The notes beneath the pieces were generated by a model that had not been told where the DNA came from, made no database searches, and saw only the letters and a program-made list of their open reading frames with translations. Shown here piece after piece: positions 54,801 through 63,643 of a stretch of DNA of 64,000 nt; the first letter of the stretch is position 1, and every line of letters starts with the position of its first letter. The translations under genes were made by a program, and so were the position numbers. The DNA comes from Bradyrhizobium erythrophlei (lineage in GTDB: Bacteria > Pseudomonadota > Alphaproteobacteria > Rhizobiales > Xanthobacteraceae): assembly GCA_900129675.1 (NCBI GenBank), contig FSRD01000001.1, positions 6,313,501 to 6,377,500 on the forward strand, in the 5' to 3' direction.

Positions 54801-57227
54801 GTTGCGATGAACGACAAGCTGGACGACATCGCCCTGAAATCGCGGGTGATGTACGTCTATACGATGTTCGTTCTGCACTGGAACGAACACTGGTCCAACA
54901 TGACCCCGTGGTTCCGACGTGGCATCGAATCCGGCTATCAGTCGGGAGATCTGCTGTATCTCGCTTACAGTGCCCAGGATTGCGTCATCTGGGATCCCAG
55001 GCTTGATCTGGAAACAGCGGCTCAGGAGCATGCAGATCTCCTGACGATCGTGCGCGATTGCGCCTATCAGGACTCGTTCGACTCAGGCTCGCTGTTCCTG
55101 CAAATGCAGCGCAACTTCCTCGGCTTGACGGAGAGCCTGTGCTCGATGAACGACGCCAGCTTCAACGAGGACCGGTGCGTCGAGGGCATGCGGCGGCGCG
55201 GCTTCATGACCGGCATCGCCAACTATCATATCTACAAGGCCGAGATCTGTTTCTTGTATGGAGAGCATGGCCAGGCGCTCGAGCATGTCCGCAAGCAGGA
55301 CCAGCTCGTCGCCTCGTCGATGTCCCTGCCGCAGCTAGTGCGTTTCTACCTGGTAGCCTTCCTCACCCTTGCGGCTTGCTACGGGAACATGGAGGACGAT
55401 GAGAAGGCGACGACCCGCAGGCGGCTCCGCCGGGACCTGAGGCGGATGAGCCGCTGGGCCGCCAATTGTCCGGACAACTTCCTGCACCTGACGCTGCTGA
55501 TGCAGGCCGAGCTCGCCCGCCTCGACGGCCGCGTCGAGCGGGCATCGCTTCAATACAACCAGGCCATAGACGCCGCGCATGCGAGCGGTTTCCGCCGCGA
55601 CGAAGCGATGGCCAACGAACTGGCGGGGCGGCATCTGCTCGCCACCCGGGGGCGCAAGGCGGCGGAAGGATATCTTCATGCAGCGTGCAACCACTACGAA
55701 CAATGGGGTGCGCGGCGCAAAGTCGAACATCTGGAAGGCGAATTCCCGCATCTTCGCCAAGAGCCTATGGCTCGTCCTCGCAGGCCAACTGGGCCGGCCG
55801 CCACGCCGAACACGGTAGATTCGGCGTCGCTCGATATGGCCTCGGTGATGAAAGCGTCGCAGGCCATCTCAAGCGAGATCGTGCTCGACCAACTCTGGCG
55901 TATCACGATGCGCATCATGCTCGAGAATGCTGGCGGTCAACGTGGTTGTTTCGTCGTTCGGGAGGACGGGCAGTTCGTCGTCCAAGGCCTCACGGACATC
56001 AGTGACGATAGCAAGGCGGCCGCGCGATCCTTGCCGCTCGACGGACCCGAAGGCGCGCAGGCCGTCCCCATTTCGATCGTCTACCGAGTGCTGCGCACCA
56101 ACACCCCGGTTGTCGTGCACGATGCGACGGCATCCGGCGAGTTCGCAAGGGACCAGTATATTCTCACCCGTAAGCCGCGGTCAGTGCTCTGCATACCGCT
56201 GGTACGTCATGGCAAATTCGAGGGCGCGATCTATATGGAGAACGGCCTTGCTACCGGAGCCTTCACCGAAGACCGAATCGAGGTCATCAAGCTGCTCGCC
56301 GCTCAGGTCTCGATTTCGATCGAGAACGCCAGGCTTTACGCCGACCAGGCCCGTTTGATCGAAGCTCAGCAGCGCTTCGTGCCCAGTCAGTTCCTGGAAA
56401 GCTTGGACCACAAGGATATCGCTAGTGTGGGCCTTGGTGAGTATGTCGCCAAGAGGATGACCGTGGTGTTCGCCGACCTGCGCGGCTTCACCGCGCTTTC
56501 CGAACGCCTTGAACCGCGCCGGATCATCGAACTTCTCAATCGGTATTTCACTGCCATGGAAGCAGAGATCCGGAGCGCTGGCGGGTTCATCGATTCCTTT
56601 TCAGGTGACGAGATCATGGCGCTTTTTGATGGCTCTGCCGATGCTGCCGTCCGCGCCGGAGTTGGGATGTGGCGCGCACTGGACGAGTTCAATCGGCGCT
56701 CAGCTGCGCTGGGGCAGCCGGAGTTGCAAATAGGCATCGGTGTGAATACGGGTCCGGTTGTGCTCGGAACTGTGGGCGGCATAAGCCGGATCCAGTGCAC
56801 GGTGATCGGCGATACGGTCAACCTAGCTTCACGTATCGAGCAGCTTACCAAGACCTATTCAACTCGTTTTCTCATCGGAGAACACGCCTTCCAGTCGCTG
56901 AAAGATCCGGCGGCCTTTCCTATGCGCCTAGTTGATCGGGTGGCCGTCGTAGGGAAGACAGCCCCCATCGACCTGTATGAAGTCATCGACGCTGAGGCGC
57001 CGGAACGACGCCAAGCCAAAATGGCAACCGCCGGCCTGATGCAATCTGCCATGCGAAAATACTTCGATCGGGATTTTGCGGGGGCTCATGCCGAGTTCGA
57101 GGCGATGGGACGGCAGGATCCCCTCGATCCGCTCCCCAAACTTTTCGCTGAGCGCTCCGCGCGTTACCTGCAGCGTGCACATTCGAAGAAATGGCAAGGT
57201 TTCGAAAAGCTAGATCTCAAACAATAA
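51867..57227 (+). CDS. Pseudokinase-AAA ATPase-GAF-class III nucleotide cyclase
   Basis: This is 1786 residues. Residues 1-270 have a Ser/Thr kinase fold: the ATP lysine is present (VAIKTLH, Lys34), but the catalytic Asp is Asn (DLVYKNVEPRSVLL, Asn130) and the metal-loop Asn is Ser, so it is probably a pseudokinase. A STAND-like ATPase follows with Walker A GHSGIGKS (~329) and Walker B LVIFFDDLQ (~453). A helical TPR-like stretch runs 700-1340, and a GAF domain 1370-1500. The class III cyclase at 1531-1705 has both metal Asp residues (VVFADLRGFTALSE and SFSGDEIMALF) and GDTVNLASRIE. Related proteins usually end in a histidine kinase. It likely makes cyclic AMP in response to a ligand. Confidence 0.88.
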   Translation: MIPGYEIGKTIHRSTYRSIYQAVRLRDGAPVAIKTLHAEYPSRQHVAQLRREFRILDQLRPVEPVIQAYAIESYGNGNAALVLESFGRSLADRLTAEADRKLPLPRFFSIAIGLAKALAEVHAHDLVYKNVEPRSVLLDDTGALRLIDFSMASELSQELQTYALSKQVEGALPYMAPEQTGRMNRDVDYRSDYYSLGVTLFQLLTGRLPFNAESVLEWVHNHISKQPPSPSDIDKEIPEVLSRIVLKLMAKNAEERYQSSYGLIEDLSRSERELVQSGSIRLFDLGRRDVSRTFQMPQRLYGREAELAALLAVFERAAAGAAEFCMVSGHSGIGKSALVNELSKTLVRHRGYLIQGKFDQFQRGTPYSAVAVAFRSLVRQLLVESDERQEALRQKLQASVGANGRILLELIPELQLIIGAQPAVSELPPAEAQNRFQLVFLSFVRAITEEQPLVIFFDDLQFGDSSTLNLIRWLAAARDLKHLLVIGAYRSNEVDVGHPLRLALNEIEQSHGVHDLLLHPLELDATEQLVADVLHTDRASCRDLALLLHEKAEGNPFFLTEMLKTLEQARVIVFVPDAGRWRWDIEAARRSELGGNVVHFVVANLRKLPRPTQQVLQLAACIGNSFDLRTLSIIYERSLDETAEDLLPALRRHIVIPLNDDYKLVGKVGAGGPARHVDDESPNPLYRFQHDRIQQAGYALIDAARKQAVHLSIGRLIQRHATAAEREERLIEIVGHLNEGRLLITDPDELRALARLNLAAGRRAQRSSAHEAALAYLGIGQELLPPEPWTADYELTMELAAEYQQGAYLTARYDEAEIWMERMLEQARTDLEKAEILSTRTRQYSTTGKMEGSIQAAIMGLSMLGIRITENPGPAAIGRERAAVKRNLAGRKIADLVAAPPMADRTRLLAVRLLMEIFPAAFLSGSGNLFPFLVLKSVNLSLRYGNSPESAFAYAAYGMLLCGALDDPATGYEFGKLAVAMNDKLDDIALKSRVMYVYTMFVLHWNEHWSNMTPWFRRGIESGYQSGDLLYLAYSAQDCVIWDPRLDLETAAQEHADLLTIVRDCAYQDSFDSGSLFLQMQRNFLGLTESLCSMNDASFNEDRCVEGMRRRGFMTGIANYHIYKAEICFLYGEHGQALEHVRKQDQLVASSMSLPQLVRFYLVAFLTLAACYGNMEDDEKATTRRRLRRDLRRMSRWAANCPDNFLHLTLLMQAELARLDGRVERASLQYNQAIDAAHASGFRRDEAMANELAGRHLLATRGRKAAEGYLHAACNHYEQWGARRKVEHLEGEFPHLRQEPMARPRRPTGPAATPNTVDSASLDMASVMKASQAISSEIVLDQLWRITMRIMLENAGGQRGCFVVREDGQFVVQGLTDISDDSKAAARSLPLDGPEGAQAVPISIVYRVLRTNTPVVVHDATASGEFARDQYILTRKPRSVLCIPLVRHGKFEGAIYMENGLATGAFTEDRIEVIKLLAAQVSISIENARLYADQARLIEAQQRFVPSQFLESLDHKDIASVGLGEYVAKRMTVVFADLRGFTALSERLEPRRIIELLNRYFTAMEAEIRSAGGFIDSFSGDEIMALFDGSADAAVRAGVGMWRALDEFNRRSAALGQPELQIGIGVNTGPVVLGTVGGISRIQCTVIGDTVNLASRIEQLTKTYSTRFLIGEHAFQSLKDPAAFPMRLVDRVAVVGKTAPIDLYEVIDAEAPERRQAKMATAGLMQSAMRKYFDRDFAGAHAEFEAMGRQDPLDPLPKLFAERSARYLQRAHSKKWQGFEKLDLKQ

Positions 57228-57287
57228 CGGCCATAATAAATGGCTTAGTTGGATCGGCGCGGTGGGTTGAAAACAATTACGTAGGTA

Positions 57288-57333
57288 TTTCAATTACATA
57301 AGAGTTCGTAGTTTTATTCTGAGTGGCGCACCA
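57288..57333. repeat. Shared element-end site, copy 2 (single arm)
   Basis: TTTCAATTACATAAGAG then GTAGTTTTATTCTGAGTGG and CGCACCA match 16318-16362 over about 45 bases. The inverted second arm is missing. The site overlaps the 3' end of the serine-recombinase remnant, whose last residues (LRIKLRTLM) are encoded by it. Confidence 0.65.
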
Positions 57334-57960
57334 CCAAGTTCGGTCCTGCCGTAGCCAAAGGACTTTCCGAGTGAAAGCTCGTCCCGGCGTAGCCCGTTGG
57401 GCGAAGCCGGATGGTTCGATCCCGCCCTTGGGCACCATTCCTGAACAGATTTACGAACCCGAGGCGTGGGTTGACCTTCGGGTCCAAAGATCGATCGGAC
57501 GTTGTCGTTTGAGCCGACGATGCGGATCTTGTCCTCTGACACAATGATCGCGTCTACAATGCTCGCCAAGTAGGCCTTCCGAGCGGCGACCTCGCCCGAA
57601 ACAAGCTGCTCGCGCATCAGGCGCGTGAACCGGTCTATTGCGATCGGGTCAACTCGATCCGGGTAGCGCTGGATTTCTTGGCATAGTCTTGGGCCTCGAC
57701 CGCTTTGTCCCTTCCGGCCTTCAGAGACGCGACTCGCTCCTTGAGGGTCGGATCGGTGCCATCGTCGGCGTAGACCTGTGCCACGCCCTTGAGGATCTCG
57801 CCCGCGGCATCGTGATCAAGCTCCTCGATCACAGCCGCGAGTTCGACAAACTGCTTCCGTTCCTCGTCCAGATTAGCGAAGAAGGCTCCACGACTTTCCT
57901 GCGCTTCGAACTCTTCCTCGGCGGCATCGTCACGGAACGCTTCATGCTGCCAGATCCCGA
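57294..57960 (-). pseudogene. Large serine recombinase, C-terminal part, frameshifted
   Basis: Two overlapping frames encode one broken protein. The upstream part has FVELAAVIEELDHDAAGEIL and GTDPTLKERVASLKAGRDKA, then RIELT and a stop at 57635. The next frame carries on with AIDRFTRLMREQLVSGEVAA and DAIIVSEDKIRIVGSNDNVR. Together these form the coiled-coil and final domain of recombinases of the transposon-type large serine family. A single-base change near 57640 explains the shift. The catalytic N-terminal half is missing, and the upstream side is fused to a HamB helicase remnant. Confidence 0.75.
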
Positions 57961-58710
57961 AATGAGCAGCCTCCACCAGATTGGCCTTGGCGCCCGGCGC
58001 GGCGAACACAAGCTTGAGCGCGGGATTGGAACGACTGACGCGCTCTATGGCGTCCTGAAGGATGACGCCGCGTTGGTTGTCTCCGATCTTATGTGCCTCA
58101 TCGACGACGAGAAGATCGACCTTGAAGGCGCCGCCAATGGCGTTGGCCAGAAGGTGCAATCGCTCCTGAGTCAGCACCAGGATAGCGCGTGGACCGCCTG
58201 CGTGGGCCTTGTCGTGTTTTTCACGGACTGGAAGCGAAGAGACTTCTATGCCGCTGCCGGTTCCGAGCAACGAGACCAGATTTGCTTCGATTTCAGCAAC
58301 GAGCGCCGTCGTCGGCGCCAAATAGACAGCGACCCGTATCTCACTGGATCGGATCTGGTCGATCAGCCATTGCAAGACCAAAAAGGTCTTGCCGGATGCT
58401 GTCGGAGCCGACGCGGAAAGCCACTGGTAACTCTCGGCCTGGCTCCAGAAGCGCTTTGGAAGCCGTTGACCTGAATCCATCGCCCACTGGATTGGACGAG
58501 CATCGACTGATCCATTTGGCGGCGCTGTGCCTCGATACGCAGCGCCATGCCGAGTAGTCCCTCAACATCGGCAGTGAGCAAACCGCGTTCGGTCGCGAGT
58601 GCGACCGCGCGAAAATTCGACAGCTTGCTCAAGAGGACTGCGCCGGAATCTTTAATGGCTTCACTATCGGAGAGCGTGATTGCAGCAGTGGCGATACGCG
58701 TCTTGGTAGG
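57960..58710 (-). pseudogene. Hachiman HamB-like helicase, N-terminal fragment
   Basis: It starts in the same frame as the HamA fragment (KDSGAVLLSKLSNFRAVALA, then GLLTADVEGLLGMALRIEAQ). It shifts frame at about 58485 and continues FWSQAESYQWLSASAPTASG with KTF (motif I) and VDLLVVDEAHKIGD (motif II). The layout resembles HamB of the Hachiman anti-phage system. Helicase motifs III-VI are gone: near 57960 the frame runs into serine-recombinase sequence, so this is a non-functional chimera. Assignment to HamB is based on the neighbouring HamA-like piece and the SAPTxxGKTF motif. Confidence 0.65.
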
Positions 58711-58953
58711 TCACGGAATCGCGTATTCAGCCACAGCATTGCGCATGAATTCAGCGAGGCGACGCGGCTGTACGCGCCCGTTACTATCGACGGTGAGGCA
58801 GTGACAGTGAATTTTGACCTTGCATCCGTCGATGACGACGTCACGTTCAACGAGCGACAGATGAACGTCCAGAGCTTCGGGATCGCCGGTAAGCGCAGCT
58901 GCCAAATCGTCTGCGGTGATGCTTGACAGAGGCGCCTCCCTTCTTCGTTCCAT
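58711..58953 (-). pseudogene. Hachiman HamA-like (DUF1837) N-terminal fragment
   Basis: This is about 80 residues: MERRREAPLSSITADDLAAA, then VERDVVIDGCKVKIHCHCLT and DSNGRVQPRRLAEFMRNAVA with EYAIP, followed by TGA. The HCHxLxVDxNGR and FMxxxVxEYAIPR patterns are those of DUF1837/HamA proteins. The nuclease region (GExL...KxxK) is absent; after the stop the same frame goes straight into the HamB-like sequence, so an internal deletion joined the two genes. The stop replaces the conserved arginine after YAIP (CGA to TGA would do it). Non-functional. Confidence 0.6.
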
Positions 58954-59326
58954 TCTCGTCCAGCGCCGATCGTCGCTGTTCCAAAATTCAGGCGAGGCTA
59001 GGCGGCACAGGACCCTGTCGTCCCTATCGGGCTTCCGGCAAGACCCCATTCGGATATCGCATTGGTTGGTTTGGCCGTGAAGGGGCAATTTATACGAGTG
59101 CGCTAGAACCCACAGAATTGGAGGGGGCTTAGCCAGGGCCCAACCGCGCCAGACTTCCAACTGAGTGCAGCTCTGAATCTTTGGTGGCAGCCAGGTTGGC
59201 TCCTCATTGAGAAGGAAATTCATACAAACCAGCCGCGTGATGCATTCAGAGGCGCTGGGGAAGCCTTACACCCATGGGCTGGACGGCTGAGAATTATATA
59301 AATATATCAATAATATAATATACGCG

Positions 59327-59386
59327 TTTGCAGTTTTATTCTGAATGGCGCGCCAAATTGCACACCATTCAGAATAAGACTGCGAA
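59327..59386. repeat. Shared palindromic element-end site, copy 3
   Basis: The left arm is GCAGTTTTATTCTGAATGG. After 16 bases (CGCGCCAAATTGCACA) comes CCATTCAGAATAAGACTGC and GAAC, the inverted copy with one mismatch in the 23-base arm. It is the best-preserved of the three sites in the window. An AT-rich block (59292-59325) precedes it, as at the other sites. Confidence 0.75.
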
Positions 59387-59450
59387 CTCGGGCTTGGATC
59401 GGCCGATAGTGATCGGCCCCCTTCTTGCGCAGCTATCGGGCGAAGCAAAA

Positions 59451-59475
59451 TTGCGTCAAGCTGATATTGTATAAT
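59451..59475 (+). promoter_or_regulatory. Candidate promoter of the TOTE gene
   Basis: A consensus -10 box TATAAT lies at 59470-59475, 24 bases before the ATG. The best upstream hexamer, TTGCGT at 59451, is only 13 bases away, which is short, so the -35 is uncertain. The partly symmetrical flanks (TTGCGTCAAGC and GGCGCAAGCC) could be an operator. Confidence 0.35.
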
Positions 59476-59498
59476 ATTGGCGCAAGCCAATCTTCACG

Positions 59499-61982
59499 AT
59501 GACGCAAATGGACGCCAGAATTACCGAACTCGTGGCGCGGCTCACGGCGCTGGAACGCGAGCGCGCGGAGATCTTAGCCGAGATCAACACCCTGCGATCA
59601 GTGCGGAGTGAAGAGGCCGCGGCTATCAAAGCGGTCCCTTCGGCAGAAGCCGGCGATCCCATCGACCGGAATTCGACAATCGAAAAGAAGATTGGTCTGT
59701 TTCGCCGGCTTTTCCGCGGCCGCTCAGATGTCTTCCCCATCCGTTGGGAGAATCAGACGACGGGGCGCAGCGGGTACGCACCTGCCTGTGCGAATGAGTG
59801 GCAGCGCGGGATTTGCGAAAAGCCAAAAGTCAAATGTTCGGCATGTCCAAATCAGGCATTCCATGCCGTAGATGAAGTGTCGATCGAACGCCATCTACGC
59901 GGGACCGACACGAATGGCGCCCCGTTCGTTATGGGCGTCTATCCGATGCTTGCGGATAATACCTGTTCGTTCCTGGCCGCAGATTTCGACGAAGGGGAAT
60001 GGCGAAGAGATGTCTTCGCTTTCAGGGAGACCTGCCAGCGCCACAAAATTCCTGTTGCCATTGAGCGGTCGCGATCCGGAAACGGTGCTCACGCCTGGAT
60101 TTTTTTCGAGGAACCGATACCGGCGGCGTCGGCGCGCCGTCTCGGGGCCTTCCTAATTACCGACACGATGGAACGTGTCCCCGATATCGGATTCGGATCC
60201 TACGATCGGTTTTTTCCGAGCCAGGATACAATGCCGGCGGGTGGCTTCGGTAATTTAATTGCCTTGCCGCTTCAGGGACTCGCGCGAAGCTCTGGTAACA
60301 GCGTGTTCATCGACGAATCTTGTTCGCCATATTTGGATCAGTGGGCCTTCCTGTCAGCGATCGAACCTATGGCACGATCGAGGGTGGATCATCTAATCGA
60401 GGAAGCGAGTGCATCTGGAAAAATTCTTGGCGTACGTATTCCTCTCGTCGACGAAGACGAAGAACCGTGGCTTGCCCCGCCATCGCGCCGACAGCCACCG
60501 CCAGCAATAAGCGGGCCACTGCCAAGCGCGATCACCATCGTGCAGGCTGACCAGATTTACATCCCGCGTCACGCGTTACCGCCGCCCTTGATCGCGCGCC
60601 TTATTCGTCTCGCTGCGTTCCAGAACCCCGAATTCTACGCTGCACAAGCGATGCGCCGATCGACCCATGACAAGCCTCGGATCATCTCTTGCGCGGAGTT
60701 GACTAGCCATCACGTTGCTCTGCCTCGCGGGTGCTTCGACGCCGTCCGCGACCTCCTCGCGTCAGTTGGAATTGCAGTAACGATCGAAGATTGCCGCACT
60801 ACCGGTGCGCCGATCCCATTCGCATTCACCGGGGCACTGCGCCCAACCCAGGAGCAGACGATCGCGGCCCTGTTGCCGCACGATACCGGCGTGCTTGCGG
60901 CATCGACGGCGTTCGGCAAGACGGTCTTAGCCATCCGGATGATGGCCGAACGTGGATTGAATACGTTGATCCTCGTTCATCGCCGTCAACTGATGGATCA
61001 ATGGATTGAGCGACTGACAGCGTTCTCAAACCTGCCGCGCGATGCGATAGGCGTGATAGGCGGTGGTCGTCGCAAACCAAAGGGTCAGGTTGATGTAGCA
61101 CTGATCCAGAGCCTTGTTCGCAAAGGAGAGGTCAATGATATCATCGGCAATTATGGGCATCTCGTAGTCGATGAATGCCACCATTTGTCGGCGGTGAGCT
61201 TTGAACTCGTCGCGCGCCGCAGCAAGGCGCGTTACATCCTGGGCCTGTCAGCAACGGTGACCCGAAAAGACGGGCATCACCCGATCATCGTTATGCAATG
61301 TGGCCCCATCCGGCATCGTGTAGATGCGCGATCCGAGGCCGCCAAGCGCCCATTCGATCACGTGGTGCGGATCAGGGATACCAGCTTCCAACTTCAAGCC
61401 GCATTGGACACCTCTTCTCTTTCCATCCAGGATGTTTTCAAGGAAATGGTCGATGATGAAGTGCGCAATGATCTGATTTTCGATGATGTCTTGCGTGCGC
61501 TGGAAGCTGGCCGCTCACCTGTCGTTATAACCGAACGTACCGTCCACTTGGAGACTATTGCAAAGCGTCTCGAGCGTTTCGCGAGGCATGTGATCGTATT
61601 GCGCGGTGGGCAAAGCGAGAAGCAGCGCCGCGACATCGCCGCGCGTCTCGCAGCAATTCCCCAGGCCGAGGAACGTGTCATAGTCGCGACCGGACGCTAC
61701 CTCGGCGAGGGGTTCGATGATTCCCGCCTCGATACCCTTTTTCTTACAATGCCGATCGCATGGAAAGGCACACTTGCCCAGTATGCCGGCCGATTGCACC
61801 GTCTCAACGACGCCAAGCGCGAGGTGATCATATATGATTATGTCGACATGAGAGTGCCGGTTCTGGCCCGCATGGCTGCGAAACGCCGCATTGGCTATCA
61901 GTCAATTGGTTACAAGATATTGGGTGCGCGCGATTTGTTTTCCGGACAGGTGGTCACATCGAGCGCACTCGCTACGCGATAG
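59499..61982 (+). CDS. TOTE-type primase-helicase (AEP fused to SF2 helicase)
   Basis: This is 827 residues. A coiled coil at 1-35 (RITELVARLTALERERAEIL) is followed by an archaeo-eukaryotic primase domain at about 75-310: a zinc-binding patch (CANEWQRGICEKPKVKCSAC), the catalytic acidic pair in FLAADFDEGEW, and the NGAHAWIFF motif. The SF2 helicase occupies about 440-800: Walker A ASTAFGKTVLA, DECHH box, SATVTRKDGH and YAGRLHRLND. This is the domain order of TOTE conflict-system proteins, which are predicted to be defence effectors. It starts about 115 bases after a palindromic element-end site. A damaged partner gene follows. The protein appears complete. Confidence 0.88.
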   Translation: MTQMDARITELVARLTALERERAEILAEINTLRSVRSEEAAAIKAVPSAEAGDPIDRNSTIEKKIGLFRRLFRGRSDVFPIRWENQTTGRSGYAPACANEWQRGICEKPKVKCSACPNQAFHAVDEVSIERHLRGTDTNGAPFVMGVYPMLADNTCSFLAADFDEGEWRRDVFAFRETCQRHKIPVAIERSRSGNGAHAWIFFEEPIPAASARRLGAFLITDTMERVPDIGFGSYDRFFPSQDTMPAGGFGNLIALPLQGLARSSGNSVFIDESCSPYLDQWAFLSAIEPMARSRVDHLIEEASASGKILGVRIPLVDEDEEPWLAPPSRRQPPPAISGPLPSAITIVQADQIYIPRHALPPPLIARLIRLAAFQNPEFYAAQAMRRSTHDKPRIISCAELTSHHVALPRGCFDAVRDLLASVGIAVTIEDCRTTGAPIPFAFTGALRPTQEQTIAALLPHDTGVLAASTAFGKTVLAIRMMAERGLNTLILVHRRQLMDQWIERLTAFSNLPRDAIGVIGGGRRKPKGQVDVALIQSLVRKGEVNDIIGNYGHLVVDECHHLSAVSFELVARRSKARYILGLSATVTRKDGHHPIIVMQCGPIRHRVDARSEAAKRPFDHVVRIRDTSFQLQAALDTSSLSIQDVFKEMVDDEVRNDLIFDDVLRALEAGRSPVVITERTVHLETIAKRLERFARHVIVLRGGQSEKQRRDIAARLAAIPQAEERVIVATGRYLGEGFDDSRLDTLFLTMPIAWKGTLAQYAGRLHRLNDAKREVIIYDYVDMRVPVLARMAAKRRIGYQSIGYKILGARDLFSGQVVTSSALATR

Positions 61983-62162
61983 TCAAGCGACCAAATCGTT
62001 AGAAGAGTGCGGGCGGAATTGTAGGAGGCCGCCAAGCCGGATAATGCCTTTTCAACCTGTCCGACGCCAAGGGCGCGGATTTTGTGAGTGGATATCGCCA
62101 GCTCCGAAAGGAACGAGACCAACTTCCGGCTATCATTGCAAGTGATTCGCGGAGGCGCCTCG

Positions 62163-63643
62163 ATGAGCCGAACCCAGCCAAAATCCTCGCCGACGGATGA
62201 GCATGCGAGACGGATTGCGCAGGCGATCGCCAAGGGTCGACCGCCCCCGTTCAATGATGCCTTCGATCGGTACTGCGAAAGCTCCCCACGCGAAATCTTT
62301 GCCGCCTTCACCGGCGCGGCTCGCCACATGCCTCCGGCCGGCCGGGATGAGCCGCTTGCGATCGGTTATCTGTTTCTGCTGCAGCGGCTGCTCGAGCATC
62401 TACGTTATCGCACCGATCGCCGCTACGCGGACGCAGCCAAACTGATCGCGGATTTTCAGGCCGACGTCGTCGCGCAGGTCGAGGCCGGAAACGTCGACGG
62501 CCGCATGCTTGCCTTTGTGGGAGGAGCCCTGCACCAGTCGAAAATCCCCGCATCGCCGGAGTTTGCCGCGGCGTCGGCAAGGCAGCCCGTCGACCCGGAC
62601 GAGGACGGACCGCTTCCGGCCGACGTCCACGGCGCTCTCGCCGGCATCCTGGAAGCCTGCGACGGCGATCCGTTCATGACCGTCGGAGCGTTAACGGAAA
62701 GCGGTCATTCCATGCCGGAGGACGCCCGCGGCGCTCTGGCCGGCACCTTGGCGCTTGCTGGCATCCCCAAAGCGCGCAGCACCGCGGTTCTGTTCTTGCT
62801 CGACCCAAATTCGACTGTGCGCCGCGCGGTTGCCGGAGCGCTTGCGCAGGTCGCCGCCTCGCTGACGCCGACCGAGGTTCGGCGGCTGATCGCGATGCGC
62901 AACTGGTGACCCGAGAACGAGCGAGCCGAAGTCGACGCGATCATCCGCAAGGCGCGGGCGGCTGGGATCGAGTGCGCGCCATGGGAGGCGGGCAGCGTCG
63001 AGGGAATCGTCGCCACCGCCGTCGATGGCGCCGCAACGCAGGGATTCCTGGTGATATCCCCGGTCGGACGGAAAAAGCGGATCTCGTCGGTCCTGACCAA
63101 AGGCGGGATTGCGGATGCCTGGAGCGGCGAACCGGAATCGCGCCGCCGGATCGAGGTGAGCCTCGCCGCCGCCGGGATGGACGCCCCTACGCTTGCCGTA
63201 TCCCGTTCCTATCTCGACCGCACCGTGGCGCACGAACTGGCGCTCAGTATCGAGAAACGGGAAGCGCCGCCGTTCGGTCTGCTCCAGGTCGCCGAAACGA
63301 TCGGCGGTGCCGGTTGGCAACCCGCGCGCATGGCCTTTGGTGAAACGCTCGCCGGGCTGATCGCCGAGGTCCCCAAGGCGATGTGTGAGCCCGCCACGCT
63401 CGCTGCGGAAGAGCAACGAACTTGCCGAGCTGGGGGCCGTCGCACAATCCTGGTTCGAGGACGACCCGCAGGTCGCCCGAGCGGTGGAGCACGCCCACGG
63501 CCGTGATCGCGCCAAACTTGCGACCTACCTATTGCAGAGCGTCATTGCGCGACATCGCGATAGATGGGCCGACGTTGTTTTGCGCACGGCCCTATGGATG
63601 CGCGAGGCTCCTCCGGAGGCCGGCCTGTGCTGGCGCCAGCTCG
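62163..63643 (+). pseudogene. TOTE-associated helical protein, broken by a stop and a frameshift
   Basis: The start at 62163 (MSRTQPKSSPTDEHARRIAQ) has GGAGGCGC upstream. After about 248 residues an in-frame TGA at 62907-62909 (RNW-stop-PENERAEVDAIIRK) interrupts an otherwise continuous frame that runs on to about 63400 (ATLAA). There a frameshift leads into LRKSNELAELGAVAQSWFED and RWADVVLRTALWMREAPPEA, with homology ending near CWRQLA at 63643. The product would be an Ala/Glu-rich helical-repeat protein of about 490 residues. I do not know its family; position suggests it belongs to the TOTE system. A CGA-to-TGA change would account for the stop. Confidence 0.65.

Larger units (their letters stand above)
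58954..59498. other. Interval containing the third element-end site
   Basis: No gene is supported. The interval holds the inverted-repeat site at 59327-59386 and the promoter candidate of the next gene at 59451-59475. Confidence 0.4.

Noticed and set aside
62691..63515. 274-codon minus-strand open frame at the right edge
   Set aside because: It lies opposite the broken TOTE-associated gene and has the composition of an antisense shadow.
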